A stretch of DNA of 64,000 nt from DAHVFK01 sp963755395 (lineage in GTDB: Bacteria > Pseudomonadota > Gammaproteobacteria > Burkholderiales > SG8-39), in assembly GCA_963755395.1 (NCBI GenBank), contig CAVWJJ010000002.1, forward strand, positions 806,001 to 870,000. The letters run 5' to 3'. The notes under the pieces were generated by a model, which made no database searches, had not been told where the DNA came from, and saw nothing but the letters and a program-made list of their open reading frames with translations. This document shows positions 34,895-47,419 of this stretch, in pieces (the stretch's first letter is position 1; each line of letters starts with the position of its first letter). Made by a program: the position numbers and the translations under genes.

Positions 34895-37344
34895 CCCCGG
34901 CCTGCTACCACTGCGGGCAGGCGGTCGCCGAGCCCGGGCGCTACCGGGCAATGGTGCTTGGCGCCGAGCGCGAGATGTGCTGCGCCGGCTGCCAGGCGGT
35001 CGCGCGCACGATCGTCGCGGCCGGCTTCGAGCGCTACTACGAGACGCGCTCGGAGGCGGGGCCGCAGCCGCAGGACCTGCCGCCGCTCGAGGCCTATGAC
35101 GACCCGCTGGCGCAGAAGGAGTTCGTCGCCGCGAGCGGCGCGAACCTGCGCGAAGCGGCGCTGATCCTCGATCGCATCCGCTGCGCCGCCTGCCTGTGGC
35201 TGTCGGAGCAGTGGCTGAGGCAAGTCCCGGGAGTGCTGCGAGTCGAGGTCAACTACGCCACCCGCCGCGCGCACGTGGCCTGGGACGCGCGCCGGGTCAA
35301 GCTGTCCGAGATCCTGCAGGCGATCCGCGCCATCGGCTACGACGCCTATCCCTACGACCCGCGGCGGCAGGACGAGCTCGAGCGGCGCGAGCGACGCAGT
35401 GCGCTATGGGGGCTGTTCGTGGCCGGCTTCGGCGGGATGCAGGTGATGATGTACGCCTTCCCGGCCTACCTCGACGCCGGCGCGGGGACCCTGAGCGCGG
35501 CGAGCGAGCAGCTGATGCGCTGGGCGAGCCTCGCGCTCACCACCCCGGTGATGCTGATCTCGTGCCGGCCGTTCTTCGCCGCCGCCTGGCGCGAGCTCCG
35601 GCGGCGGCGCATCGGCCTCGACGCGCCGATCTCGCTCGGCCTCGCGGCCGGATTCGGCGCCAGCGCCTGGGCCACCTTCAGCGGGCGCGGCGAGGTGTAC
35701 TTCGATTCGATCACGATGCTCGTCTTCCTGCTGCTGGGCGCGCGCTTCGTCGAAACCTCCGCGCGCCGGCGCGCCGCGCGCGAGCTGGATCACCTGGCGC
35801 GCTGGATGCCCTCGTTCGCGCTGCGCCTGCGCGATCCGGCCGACGCCGCGAGCGTCGAGCGCGTCGCGGCGCACCAGCTCGCGGCGGGCGACCGGGTGCT
35901 GGTGCCCGCGGGCGAGCGCGTCCCCGCCGACGGCGTGGTCGAACGCGGCGACTCGAGCGCCGACGAGTCGCTGCTCAGCGGCGAGTCGCGCCCGGTGGCC
36001 AAGTCTCCCGGCGCGCCGCTGGTGGGCGGCTCGGCCAACCTCGAGCAGCCGCTGGTGATGCGCGTCACGCGCGCCGGCGCCGAAACCCAGGCCGCGGCGA
36101 TCGCGCGCCTGGTCGAGCGCGCCGCCGCCGGCAAGCCGAAGCTGGTCGAGCGCGCCGACTGGCTCGCGCGGCGCCTGACCCTCGTCGTGCTCGCGGTCGC
36201 GGCCGGCGCCTTTCTCTGGTGGCTCGAGGTCGCGCCGGCGCGCGCGCCCTGGGTCGCGGTCGCGGTGCTGGTGGCGACCTGCCCCTGCGCGCTCGCGCTC
36301 GCCGCGCCGATCGTGCTCACCCGCGCCAGCGCGCTGCTGCTCGCGCGCGGCGTCGCGCTCACCCGCCCGCGCGCGCTCGAGGCGCTCGAGCGCGCCACCG
36401 ACGTGGTGCTGGACAAGACCGGCACCCTGACGCACGGGAGTTTCACGCTCGCTCGAATCGCGCTGCTCGGCGCCCGGGACCGGGCGCAATGCCTCAAGCT
36501 CGCGCGCTCGCTCGAAGCCTCGAGCCGCCACCCGCTCGCGCGCGCGTTCGGAAGCGGCGTGACCGAAGCGGTTTCGGCGCTGAAGAACTTCCCAGGCCAC
36601 GGCGTCGAGGCGACCATCGGCGGCCGGCGCATGCGCATCGGCTCGGCGGCCTTCTGCGCCGAGCTCGCCGCCGGCGAGCCGCCGGCGCTCCCGTCTCCGG
36701 CGGGGCAAACGCGCGTCCTGCTCGCCGACGAGCGCGGCTGGCTGGCGGCCTTCCTGCTCGAGGACGCGCCGCGCGAGGACGCCGCCGAGCTGGTCGCGGC
36801 GCTCGCCGCGCGCGGCCTGCGGCTGCACCTGGTGAGCGGCGACGACCCGGCGCTGGTCGAAGCGCTGGCACGGCGGCTGGGGATCGACTCGTTCGCCGGC
36901 GGCGCCACACCGCAGGACAAGTTCGCCTTCGCCGAGCGGCTGCAGGCCGGCGGCCGGGTGGTGGCGATGATCGGCGACGGCCTGAACGACGCGCCGGTGC
37001 TCGCGCGCGCCGACGTCTCGATCGCGATGGGCGGCGGCGCCGATGCCGCCAAGCTGCAGGCCGACCTGGTGCTGCTCGGCGAGCGCCTCGCCCCGGTCGC
37101 GCAAGCCTTCGGCGTCGCGCGCGCGGCGATGCGCGTGGTGCGGCAGAACTTCGGCTGGGCGATCGCCTACAATGCCGTGGCGCTGCCGCTCGCGGCGCTC
37201 GGCCTGATCGGCCCCTGGGAGGCGGCGCTCGGCATGTCCGCCAGTTCGTTCATCGTGGTACTGAACGCAATGCGCCCGCTCGCTCCGCCGCCATGGAAAG
37301 CCTCTACATCCTCATCCCGGTCTCGCTCGTATTCGTACTCGTGA
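34891..37344 (+). CDS. ccoI: Cu(+)-exporting P1B-type ATPase for cbb3 oxidase (CcoI/FixI)
   Basis: A copper ATPase of about 817 residues that supplies copper for cbb3 oxidase. The N-terminus has CYHCG and CCAGCQAV, then an HMA-like domain with CAAC near residue 97. Membrane segments follow, with the actuator GESRPVAKS, the CPC metal site in ATCPCALALAAP near residue 463, the phosphorylation motif DKTGTLTHG near residue 507, and GDGLNDAPVLA near residue 694. No ATG, GTG or TTG fits the start; CTG at 34891 overlapping the hsp20 TGA is the best choice. The C-terminus overlaps ccoS by 52 bp in another frame. Confidence 0.93.
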   Translation: MTPACYHCGQAVAEPGRYRAMVLGAEREMCCAGCQAVARTIVAAGFERYYETRSEAGPQPQDLPPLEAYDDPLAQKEFVAASGANLREAALILDRIRCAACLWLSEQWLRQVPGVLRVEVNYATRRAHVAWDARRVKLSEILQAIRAIGYDAYPYDPRRQDELERRERRSALWGLFVAGFGGMQVMMYAFPAYLDAGAGTLSAASEQLMRWASLALTTPVMLISCRPFFAAAWRELRRRRIGLDAPISLGLAAGFGASAWATFSGRGEVYFDSITMLVFLLLGARFVETSARRRAARELDHLARWMPSFALRLRDPADAASVERVAAHQLAAGDRVLVPAGERVPADGVVERGDSSADESLLSGESRPVAKSPGAPLVGGSANLEQPLVMRVTRAGAETQAAAIARLVERAAAGKPKLVERADWLARRLTLVVLAVAAGAFLWWLEVAPARAPWVAVAVLVATCPCALALAAPIVLTRASALLLARGVALTRPRALEALERATDVVLDKTGTLTHGSFTLARIALLGARDRAQCLKLARSLEASSRHPLARAFGSGVTEAVSALKNFPGHGVEATIGGRRMRIGSAAFCAELAAGEPPALPSPAGQTRVLLADERGWLAAFLLEDAPREDAAELVAALAARGLRLHLVSGDDPALVEALARRLGIDSFAGGATPQDKFAFAERLQAGGRVVAMIGDGLNDAPVLARADVSIAMGGGADAAKLQADLVLLGERLAPVAQAFGVARAAMRVVRQNFGWAIAYNAVALPLAALGLIGPWEAALGMSASSFIVVLNAMRPLAPPPWKASTSSSRSRSYSYS

Positions 37345-37502
37345 TCGCGTGGGCGTTCTGGCGCGCGCTCGAGAGCGGCCAGTTCGACGACCTGGACCGC
37401 GCCTCGCAAGACCTGCTCGCCGACGACGACCGGCCGCGGCCGGAGTCAAAACCGGGGACAGACCCCGATTTCAAGAAACGAAATCGGGGTCTGTCCCCAT
37501 GA
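37293..37502 (+). CDS. ccoS: cbb3 oxidase maturation protein CcoS, tail altered by a repeat
   Basis: A 69-residue single-span membrane protein: ESLYILIPVSLVFVLVIAWA followed by the CcoS signature SGQFDDLDRASQDLL. CcoS is needed for haem and copper insertion into cbb3 oxidase. Residues after about 50 (from SKPGTDPDFKK on) are encoded by an inverted repeat and are not part of the family; they extend the protein to a stop inside the repeat at 37500. The core is intact, so function is probably kept. Confidence 0.88.
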   Translation: MESLYILIPVSLVFVLVIAWAFWRALESGQFDDLDRASQDLLADDDRPRPESKPGTDPDFKKRNRGLSP

Positions 37503-37536
37503 AATCCCCATGAAATCGGGGTCTGTCCCCGGTTTT
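37448..37536. repeat. Palindromic REP/BIME-like repeat at the end of ccoS
   Basis: A 25-bp unit with core GGGGACAGACCCCGATTTC at 37448-37472 is repeated as its perfect reverse complement at 37512-37536. A partial inverted copy (GAAATCGGGGTCTGTCCCC) lies at 37480-37498, with a short GAAATCCCCAT duplication between. Such repeats are typical of dispersed REP elements moved by RAYT-type transposases. It runs from the end of ccoS right up to the ATG of the alcohol dehydrogenase gene. No second copy was noticed elsewhere in the window. Confidence 0.85.
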
Positions 37537-38507
37537 ATGCGCGCGATGAGGCTGCATCGGCCGGGAACCGCGCTTTGCCTCGAGGAGATTCCCGTTCCCG
37601 AGCCGGGGCCGGGGCAGGTGCTGATCAAGGTCGCCGCCTGCGGCGTGTGCCGCACCGACCTGCACGTGGTGGACGGCGACCTGAGCGAAGGCCGCTACCC
37701 GCTCGTTCCCGGGCACGAGATCGTGGGGCGGGTGGTGGCGGGCGGTGCGCGCTTTGCGCCCGGCGCGCGCGTCGGCGTGCCGTGGCTGGGCTGGACCTGC
37801 GGCGCGTGCGAGTACTGTGCGAGCGGGCGCGAGAACCTGTGCCCCGAGGCGCGCTTCACCGGCTACACGCTCGACGGCGGCTACGCCGAGTACGCGCTGG
37901 CCGACGAGCGCTTCTGCTTCGCGCTGCCCGAGCGCTACGGCGACGCCGAGGCGGCGCCGCTCCTTTGCGCCGGCCTGATCGGCTATCGCTCCTACGTCAT
38001 GGCGGGGGAGGCGAAGCGCCTCGGCCTGTACGGCTTCGGCGCCGCGGCGCACCTCCTGGCCCAGGTGGCGCGGGCCGAGGGGCGGAGCGTTTATGCCTTC
38101 ACCAAGCCCGGCGATACACAAGGCCAGGAGTTCGCCCGCCAATGCGGCGCGCACTGGGCCGGCGGCTCGGACCAGGCGCCGCCGGAGGCGCTCGACGCGG
38201 CGATCATCTTCGCCCCGGTCGGAGCGCTCGTGCCGCAGGCCCTGGCGGCGCTGAAGCGGGGCGGGCGCGTGGTCTGCGGCGGGATCCACATGAGCGACAT
38301 CCCGAAGTTTGCCTACGCGCTGCTGTGGGGCGAGCGGCGCGTGGAGTCGGTGGCGAACCTCACGCGCCGGGACGGCGAGGAATTCCTCGATCTCGCCGCG
38401 CGCGCCCCGATCCGCACCGAGGTGGAGACCTATCCCCTGGAGCGCGCGAACGAGGCGCTGGCGGACCTGCGGGACGGCCGGCTTGAAGGCGCGGCTGTTC
38501 TGCTGCC

Positions 38508-38511
<4 letters not shown>
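37537..38511 (+). CDS. Zinc-dependent alcohol dehydrogenase
   Basis: A medium-chain dehydrogenase of 324 residues starting MRAMRLHRPG. Catalytic zinc ligands occur in CGVCRTDLHVV and GHEIVG. The structural zinc site is CGACEYCASGRENLC near residue 88. The Rossmann fold contains LYGFGAAAHLLAQVA. Such enzymes interconvert alcohols and aldehydes with NAD(P). ATG 37537 immediately follows the palindromic repeat, so its ribosome-binding site would lie in the repeat or be missing; ATG 37546 is an alternative. The stop overlaps the convergent katG stop by 4 bp. Confidence 0.85.
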
Positions 38512-40691
<2,180 letters not shown>

Positions 40692-40813
40692 GTGTGCTCC
40701 ACCCTTTGCGGTTCGTTGCCGCCATTAAAGGCCGAAATCGACCGATCGTGAAATTGATTATCGCGATGCCGGAGATTGGCGCCGGCTATTCCCGGAGTCA
40801 GCCTGTCGACCGT

Positions 40814-40854
40814 TTGACGTAGGTCAAACCGTCAGCATCGCCGCTCTTTAGGAT
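40814..40854 (+). promoter_or_regulatory. FNR/Anr box and class II-type promoter of the ccoNOQPG operon
   Basis: TTGACGTAGGTCAA lies at 40814-40827 and the -10-like TAGGAT at 40849-40854. The distance from box centre to hexamer is identical to that upstream of hsp20. A transcription start near 40862 would give a leader of about 30 nt to the ccoN ATG, including the AGGGGGAA ribosome-binding site. Confidence 0.75.
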
Positions 40855-40891
40855 GGCCCCGGGGCGCCACTTCAGGGGGAAGTCCACTCAT

Positions 40892-42357
40892 ATGTCAGCC
40901 GAAAAGACGTACAACTACAAGGTCGTGCGCCAGTTCGCGATCATGACCGTCGTCTGGGGCGTGGTCGGGATGCTGGTCGGCGTTCTGATCGCCTCGCAGC
41001 TGATCTGGCCGGCCTTGAACTTCGATACGCCGTGGCTGACCTACGGCCGCCTGCGGCCGCTGCACACCAACGCGGTGATCTTCGCCTTCGGCGGCTGCGC
41101 GCTGTTCGCGACCTCCTACTACGTGGTGCAGCGCACCTGCCATGCGCGCCTGTTCTCGGACAAGCTCGCCGCGTTCACCTTCTGGGGCTGGCAGCTGGTG
41201 ATCGTCGCCGCCGCGATCACCTTGCCGCTCGGCTACACCACGTCGAAGGAATACGCCGAGCTCGAGTGGCCGATCGACATCCTGATCGCCGTCGTCTGGG
41301 TCGCCTACGCGGTCGTGTTCTTCGGCACCATCGCGAAGCGCAAGGTGAAGCACATCTACGTCGCGAACTGGTTCTTCGGCGCGTTCATCCTGACGGTGGC
41401 GATCCTGCACATCGTCAACAGCGCCGAGATCCCGGTCACGATGTGGAAGTCGTACTCGGTCTACGCCGGCGCGCAGGACGCCATGGTGCAGTGGTGGTAC
41501 GGCCACAACGCCGTGGGCTTCTTCCTCACCGCCGGCTTCCTCGGCATGATGTACTACTTCATTCCGAAGCAGGCCGGGCGGCCGGTGTACTCGTACCGCC
41601 TGTCGGTGGTGCACTTCTGGGCGCTGATCTTCACCTACATGTGGGCCGGGCCCGCACCACCTGCACTACACCGCGCTGCCGGACTGGGTGCAGTCGCTCG
41701 GGCATGGTGTTCTCGCTCATCCTGCTGGCGCCGTCCTGGGGCGGGATGATCAACGGCATCATGACGCTGTCGGGCGCCTGGCACAAGCTGCGCGACGACC
41801 CGATCCTCAAGTTCCTGATCGTCTCGCTGTCGTTCTACGGCATGTCGACCTTCGAGGGGCCGATGATGTCGATCAAGACGGTCAACGCGCTGTCGCACTA
41901 CACCGACTGGACCATCGGCCACGTCCACTCGCGGCGCGCTCGGCTGGGTCGGCCTGGTCTCGATCGGCTCGATGTACTACCTGATCCCGCGCCTGTTCGG
42001 GCGCACCGAGATGTACAGCACCAGGCTGATCAACGCGCACTTCTGGATCGCCACCATCGGCATCGTGCTCTACATCGCGGCGATGTGGATCGCCGGCGTG
42101 ATGCAGGGCTTGATGTGGCGCGCAGTGAGCGCCGACGGCACGCTCACCTACACCTTCGTCGAGAGCGTGAAGGCGACCTATCCGTTCTACGGCATCCGGC
42201 TGCTCGGCGGGCTGTTCTACTCACCGGGATGTTCGTCATGGTCTACAACGTCGCCAAGACGGTTGCCGGCAGCAGCGCGGTCGACGCGCCGATTCCGGTG
42301 CCGGTCATGGCCCATGCCGTAACGGACGGGGAGCGCAGCAATGAACCTCACCCATGA
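40892..42357 (+). CDS. ccoN: cbb3-type cytochrome c oxidase subunit I (CcoN); frameshifts
   Basis: The catalytic subunit, about 487 residues, with 12 membrane helices holding haem b and the haem b3-CuB centre. Visible features include RPLHTNAVIFAFGGCALF, WWYGHNAVGFFLTAGFLG (CuB His), the His pair of the PHHLHY region after correction, and GHVHSGALGW (haem ligands). The frame breaks near 41650, 41702, 41936 and 42227; three are an extra C or G and the last is a missing C. The ATG at 40892 has a good AGGGGGAA upstream. The end overlaps the ccoO start by 17 bp. Confidence 0.92.
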
Positions 42358-42988
42358 CATGATCGAGACGCAACCAGGCGCTGATGATCGTGCCTCATCA
42401 TCGTGCTGGTATCGATCGGCGGGCTGGTCGAGATCGTGCCGCTGTTCGTTCGACAAGCAGGCGACCCAGCCCGTCGAGGGGATCAAGCCGTACCCGCCGC
42501 TGCAGCTCGCCGGGCGCGACATCTACATCCGCGAGGGCTGCTACAACTGCCACTCGCAGATGATCCGCCCGTTCCGTGCCGAGACCGAGCGCTACGGCCA
42601 CTACTCGGTGGCGGGCGAGTTCGTCTACGACCACCCGTTCCTGTGGGGCTCGCAAGCGCACCGGACCCGACCTCGCGCGCATCGGCGGGCGCTACTCCGA
42701 CGATTGGCATGCGCATCCACTTCACGAACCCGCGCGACGTGGTGCCGGAGTCGAACATGCCGGCCTATCCCCTGGCTCGCCCGGGCGCCGGCCGACGCGG
42801 CCGACATCCAGGCCAAGATGCGCGCGCTGCGCGAGATCGGCGTTCCGTACACCGACGCCGAGATCGCCAAGGCGCCCGAGGAGCTCAAGGGCAAGACCGA
42901 GATGGACGCCCTGATCGCGTACCTGCAGGGCCTCGGAACCGATCTCAAGCCGCGGGCTGAAGTGCGCACGGTGCCGCAGGGCAAGTAG
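42341..42988 (+). CDS. ccoO: cbb3 oxidase monohaem subunit II (CcoO); frameshifts
   Basis: A membrane-anchored monohaem cytochrome c of about 213 residues. After the N-terminal anchor comes QPVEGIKPYPPLQLAGRDIY, then the haem site GCYNCHSQMIRPF, GHYSVAGEFVYDHPF and VVPESNMPAYPW. It passes electrons from CcoP to CcoN. Single extra bases lie near 42369, 42394, 42448, 42655, 42710 and 42768. Start ATG 42341. It is the second gene of the operon. Confidence 0.9.
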   Translation: MNLTHDMIETQPGADDRASSSCWYRSAGWSRSCRCSFDKQATQPVEGIKPYPPLQLAGRDIYIREGCYNCHSQMIRPFRAETERYGHYSVAGEFVYDHPFLWGSQAHRTRPRAHRRALLRRLACASTSRTRATWCRSRTCRPIPWLARAPADAADIQAKMRALREIGVPYTDAEIAKAPEELKGKTEMDALIAYLQGLGTDLKPRAEVRTVPQGK

Positions 42989-43002
42989 GAAGGACGACAA
43001 AA

Positions 43003-43176
43003 ATGGACCTCAACGACTTCAGAAGCCTGGTCACGGTGGTGACCTTCGTGTTCTTCCTCGGCGTCGTGTGGTGGGCCTACGCGCCTTCGCGCAAGGGGCG
43101 ATTCGAGCGCGACGGCATGCTGCCGTTCGAGGAAGACGGCGAGACGGGGGCAAACGGCGCCGGAGACCGCTCATGA
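43003..43176 (+). CDS. ccoQ: cbb3 oxidase subunit CcoQ
   Basis: A 57-residue single-helix protein beginning MDLNDFRSLVTVVTFVFFLG, with the CcoQ pattern WWAYAPSRKGRFE after the helix and an acidic tail. CcoQ stabilises the cbb3 complex. It starts 14 bp after ccoO with GGAAGGA upstream, and its TGA overlaps the ccoP ATG (ATGA). It is intact. Confidence 0.9.
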   Translation: MDLNDFRSLVTVVTFVFFLGVVWWAYAPSRKGRFERDGMLPFEEDGETGANGAGDRS

Positions 43177-44100
43177 GCGAGTTCACCAGCAGCTTCTGGG
43201 ACGTCTATATCTCGCTGATCGTGATCGTCTCGATCATCGGCTGCGGCGTGCTTCTCAAGATGCAGAGCGTGCGTCGGGTCGCGGGCAGCCAGACCGAGAC
43301 GACGGGCCACACCTGGGACGAGGATCTGGGGGAGTACAACAATCCGCTGCCGCGCTGGTGGATGTGGCTGTTCTACATCACCATCGTGTTCGGGCTGGTC
43401 TACCTCGCCCTCTACCCGGGGCTCGGCAGCTACAAGGGGCTGCTCGGCTGGACCGAAGTCGGGCAGTACCGACGCGGAGGAGCAACGCGCTGCGGCGCAG
43501 TTCGGGCCGATCTACGACCAGTTCGCCAAGCAGGACATCCTGGCGCTGGCTGAAGAGCCCGCAGGCGCTGGCAATCGGTCAGAAGGTGTTTCTCAACAAC
43601 TGCGCCCAGTGCCACGCCTCCGACGCGCGGCGGAAGCAGGGGCTTTCCCAACCTGACCGACGACGACTGGCTCTACGGCGGCGCGCCCGAGACGATCGAG
43701 CAGACGATCACCAACGGCCGCAACGGCGTCATGCCGCCCTGGGGCCCGGTGCTGGGCGCCGAGGGCGTGAAGGACGTCGCGAACTACGTGATGATCGCTC
43801 TCGGGCGGCGCCGCGCGACAGCATTCGCGTCGCGCGCGGTCAAGCGACGTCTTCGCCAAGACCTGCTCTGCCTGCCACGGCGCGGACGGCAAGGGCAATC
43901 AGGCGCTCGGCGCGCCGAACCTGACCGACAAGATCTGGCTCTACGGCGGCGGCGAGCCGACGATCATCGAGACCATCACCAACGGGCGCAACGGCCACAT
44001 GCCGGCGTGGAAGGAGACGCTGACGCCGGCGCAGATCCACCTCGTCGCCGCGTACGTGTATTCGCTGTCGCACCCCGCCGGCCCGCCGGCGGCCAAGTAG
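43173..44100 (+). CDS. ccoP: cbb3 oxidase dihaem subunit III (CcoP); frameshifts
   Basis: A dihaem cytochrome c of about 305 residues. An N-terminal double membrane segment is followed by HTWDEDLGEYNNPLPRWWM, the family signature. Two haem-binding motifs follow, CAQCH near 43600 and CSACH near 43865, each with NLTDDDWLYGG or NLTDKIWLYGG and a MPPWG / MPAWK Met ligand region. It receives electrons from soluble cytochromes. Extra bases near 43471, 43550, 43630, 43801-43822 and 43840-43852 break the frame. Overlap with ccoQ indicates coupling. Confidence 0.9.
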
Positions 44101-44117
44101 GCGCGAGGGAGCGGCGC

Positions 44118-45567
<1,450 letters not shown>

Positions 45568-45571
45568 GGGA

Positions 45572-46090
45572 ATGACCATGCACCATGCCGCGCACGAGAA
45601 AGGCAAGCCCTGGTACCGCGAGCCCTGGCCGTGGCTGCTCATCGCCGGCCCGGCCGCGGTGGTGGTGGCGAGCTTCTATACGCTCTACCTCGCGATCGTT
45701 TCCGCGGACGGCCTGGTCGACGGCGACTATTACAAGGACGGACTGGCGATCAATCGCGTGCTCGCGCGCGAGGACGCCGCCGAGCGCCTCGACATGGCGG
45801 CGCGGATCGACCCCGAGGGAGGGCGCCTGCGCGTGCGCCTGCAGGGGCGGGCGGCGCTGCCCGACAGCCTGCGGGTGCGCTTCGCGCATAGCACCCGCGC
45901 CGGCTACGACCGCGACTTGCTGCTCGCGCGCGCCGCGGACGGCAGCTACCAGGCGCTGCTGCCGCCGCTCGCGCCCGGGCACTGGCGCATTTATGTCGAG
46001 GATCCGCGCGGCCAGTGGCGTCTCGCCGGCGAGTGGCTGGGCGGCACGCGGCCGTTCCTGCTCGCGGCGCGCGCCGAGGCGGCACAATGA
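45572..46090 (+). CDS. ccoH: FixH/CcoH family protein
   Basis: A 172-residue protein with one N-terminal membrane helix (WPWLLIAGPAAVVVASFYTLY) and the FixH signature DGLVDGDYYKDGLAINR right after it. The remainder is a periplasmic beta-rich domain with EDPRGQWRLAGEW. FixH/CcoH takes part in cbb3 assembly. The ATG at 45572 lies 4 nt after the ccoG stop. Its TGA overlaps the next start (ATGA). The frame is intact. Confidence 0.88.
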   Translation: MTMHHAAHEKGKPWYREPWPWLLIAGPAAVVVASFYTLYLAIVSADGLVDGDYYKDGLAINRVLAREDAAERLDMAARIDPEGGRLRVRLQGRAALPDSLRVRFAHSTRAGYDRDLLLARAADGSYQALLPPLAPGHWRIYVEDPRGQWRLAGEWLGGTRPFLLAARAEAAQ

Positions 46091-46347
46091 AGCGCGCGAT
46101 CTGGATCCTGTGGCCGTCGTTCATCGTCGCCGGCGTGGCCGAGGTGCTGTTCTTCACCGTCTTCGACCCGATCGAGCTTCCCATCCCCTGGAAGGGCGCG
46201 AGCTTGAGCCGGCTCGACGTATACTCGGTCGGGTTTCTATTGTTCTGGATCTTGGCCGCCGCCTCGAGCGCCATCACCTGCTTCCTGCAGCGCGGCGCGA
46301 GGGAGGTCAACCGCACCCGCAAGGAGAGCCAAAATGCCGCGCCCTAG
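46087..46347 (+). CDS. Small two-helix membrane protein of the cco cluster
   Basis: An 86-residue protein with two membrane helices (IWILWPSFIVAGVAEVLFF and VGFLLFWILAAASSAITCF), separated by a loop containing ELPIPWKG, and a basic C-terminus. The helix pair and the Cys before the tail are the only notable features. It overlaps ccoH by 4 bp and the following cytochrome gene by 14 bp, so it belongs to the operon. I do not know an established function. Confidence 0.72.
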   Translation: MKRAIWILWPSFIVAGVAEVLFFTVFDPIELPIPWKGASLSRLDVYSVGFLLFWILAAASSAITCFLQRGAREVNRTRKESQNAAP

Positions 46348-46633
46348 CGTAATCGCCCTGCTCGTGCTCGTTGCGACCGCGCTGCCCGCACAGGCGCAGG
46401 ATGCGCGCCGCGGGCGCGAGGTCTACGAGACCCTTTGCCTGAGCTGCCACTACGAGCACGTGCACGAGCGCGCGCCCGAGCGCTCTCAGGTGCACGACCT
46501 GGAGCAGCTGCGGCGCGAGGTAACCGAGCGCGCGAAACTCACCGGCGTGCGCTTCACGCGCGAAGACATCGACGACGTGGTGATCTACCTCGACCAGTCG
46601 CACTACCACTTCGCGGAGCGAAGCGCGCGCTAG
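46334..46633 (+). CDS. Small periplasmic monohaem cytochrome c
   Basis: A 99-residue protein with a cleavable signal peptide (VIALLVLVATALPAQAQ) and one haem motif CLSCH near residue 38. The mature domain is short, with the methionine-type sixth ligand not obvious; His residues in HVHERAPERSQVHD and SHYHFAE could serve instead. ATG 46334 follows AAGGAGAGCC. It closes the ccoNOQPGH operon and may donate electrons to CcoP. It converges with fnr, the stops overlapping by 4 bp. Confidence 0.8.
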   Translation: MPRPSVIALLVLVATALPAQAQDARRGREVYETLCLSCHYEHVHERAPERSQVHDLEQLRREVTERAKLTGVRFTREDIDDVVIYLDQSHYHFAERSAR

Positions 46634-47408
46634 GCTTTCGGCCCGAGCAGTTTCTCCAGTGCCTCGACGTCGAGGATTTGCACGTGCTTCTGCTGCACCT
46701 CGATCAGGCCGTCTTCCTGGAACTTGGAGAACAGCCGGCTCACGGTCTCGAGCTTGAGGCCGAGGTAGCTGCCGATCTCCTCGCGCGTCATGCGCAGATG
46801 GAAGTCGGTGCGCGAGTAGCCGCGCTTGGTGAAGCGCTTGGACAGGTTGAGCAGGAACGCGGCCAGCCGCTCCTCGGCGCGCATCGAGCCGAGCAGCATC
46901 ATGACGCCGTGGTCGCGCACGATCTCGCGCGAGAGCACCGCGTGCAGGTGGCGCTGCAGCGCGCGCACCTGCCAGGACAGCTCCTCGATCAGCGAGAAGG
47001 GCATCACGCAAACCTCGCTGTCCTCGAGCGCGCTGGTGGTGCCGTTGTAGTGCCCCGAGCCGATGCCGTCCATGCCGAGCAGCTCGCCGCCCATCGTAGA
47101 AGCCGGTGACCTGCTCGCGGCCCTCGTTGTCGATCACGCTGGTCTTGAAGAAGCCGCTGCGCACCGCGTAGCACGGCGTTGAAGTCGTCGCCGGCGTTGA
47201 ACAGCGACTCGCCGCGCTTCATGCGCCGGCGCGCGTAGACGATCTGCTCGACGCGCTGCAGGTCCTCGTCGTTCAGGCCCTGCGGCAGGCACAGCTCGCG
47301 CAGGTTGCAGTTGGAGCAGGTGGTCTCGAACTTGCGCGGCGCGAGCGAGGCGTCGGCGTGCAGCGGGATCACGTTGACGGTGCTGCGGACAGTGTTGGCG
47401 AGTAGCAT
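46630..47408 (-). CDS. fnr: FNR/Anr oxygen-sensing transcription regulator; two frameshifts
   Basis: A CRP/FNR-family regulator of about 258 residues. The N-terminal cluster CSNCNLRELC near residue 31, with a further Cys in SEVCVMPF, supplies the four ligands of an oxygen-labile [4Fe-4S] cluster. The effector domain reads FNAGDDFNAVYAVRSGFFK after correction. The helix-turn-helix has LGLKLETVSRLFSKF with the E-x-x-S-R motif that reads TTGA half-sites. Extra bases lie near 47094 and 47169. It follows a lone receiver gene by 11 bp. It is the likely activator of the FNR boxes in this window. Confidence 0.92.
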
Positions 47409-47419
47409 GAATCCCCTCC

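Noticed and set aside
37448..37536. CRISPR-like repeat
   Set aside because: Only inverted copies with no spacers of constant length and no cas genes; it is a palindromic REP-type element.
40692..40813. OxyR site in front of katG
   Set aside because: CGATAATCAAT and similar stretches do not make the spaced ATAG/CTAT pattern; the match is too weak to report.
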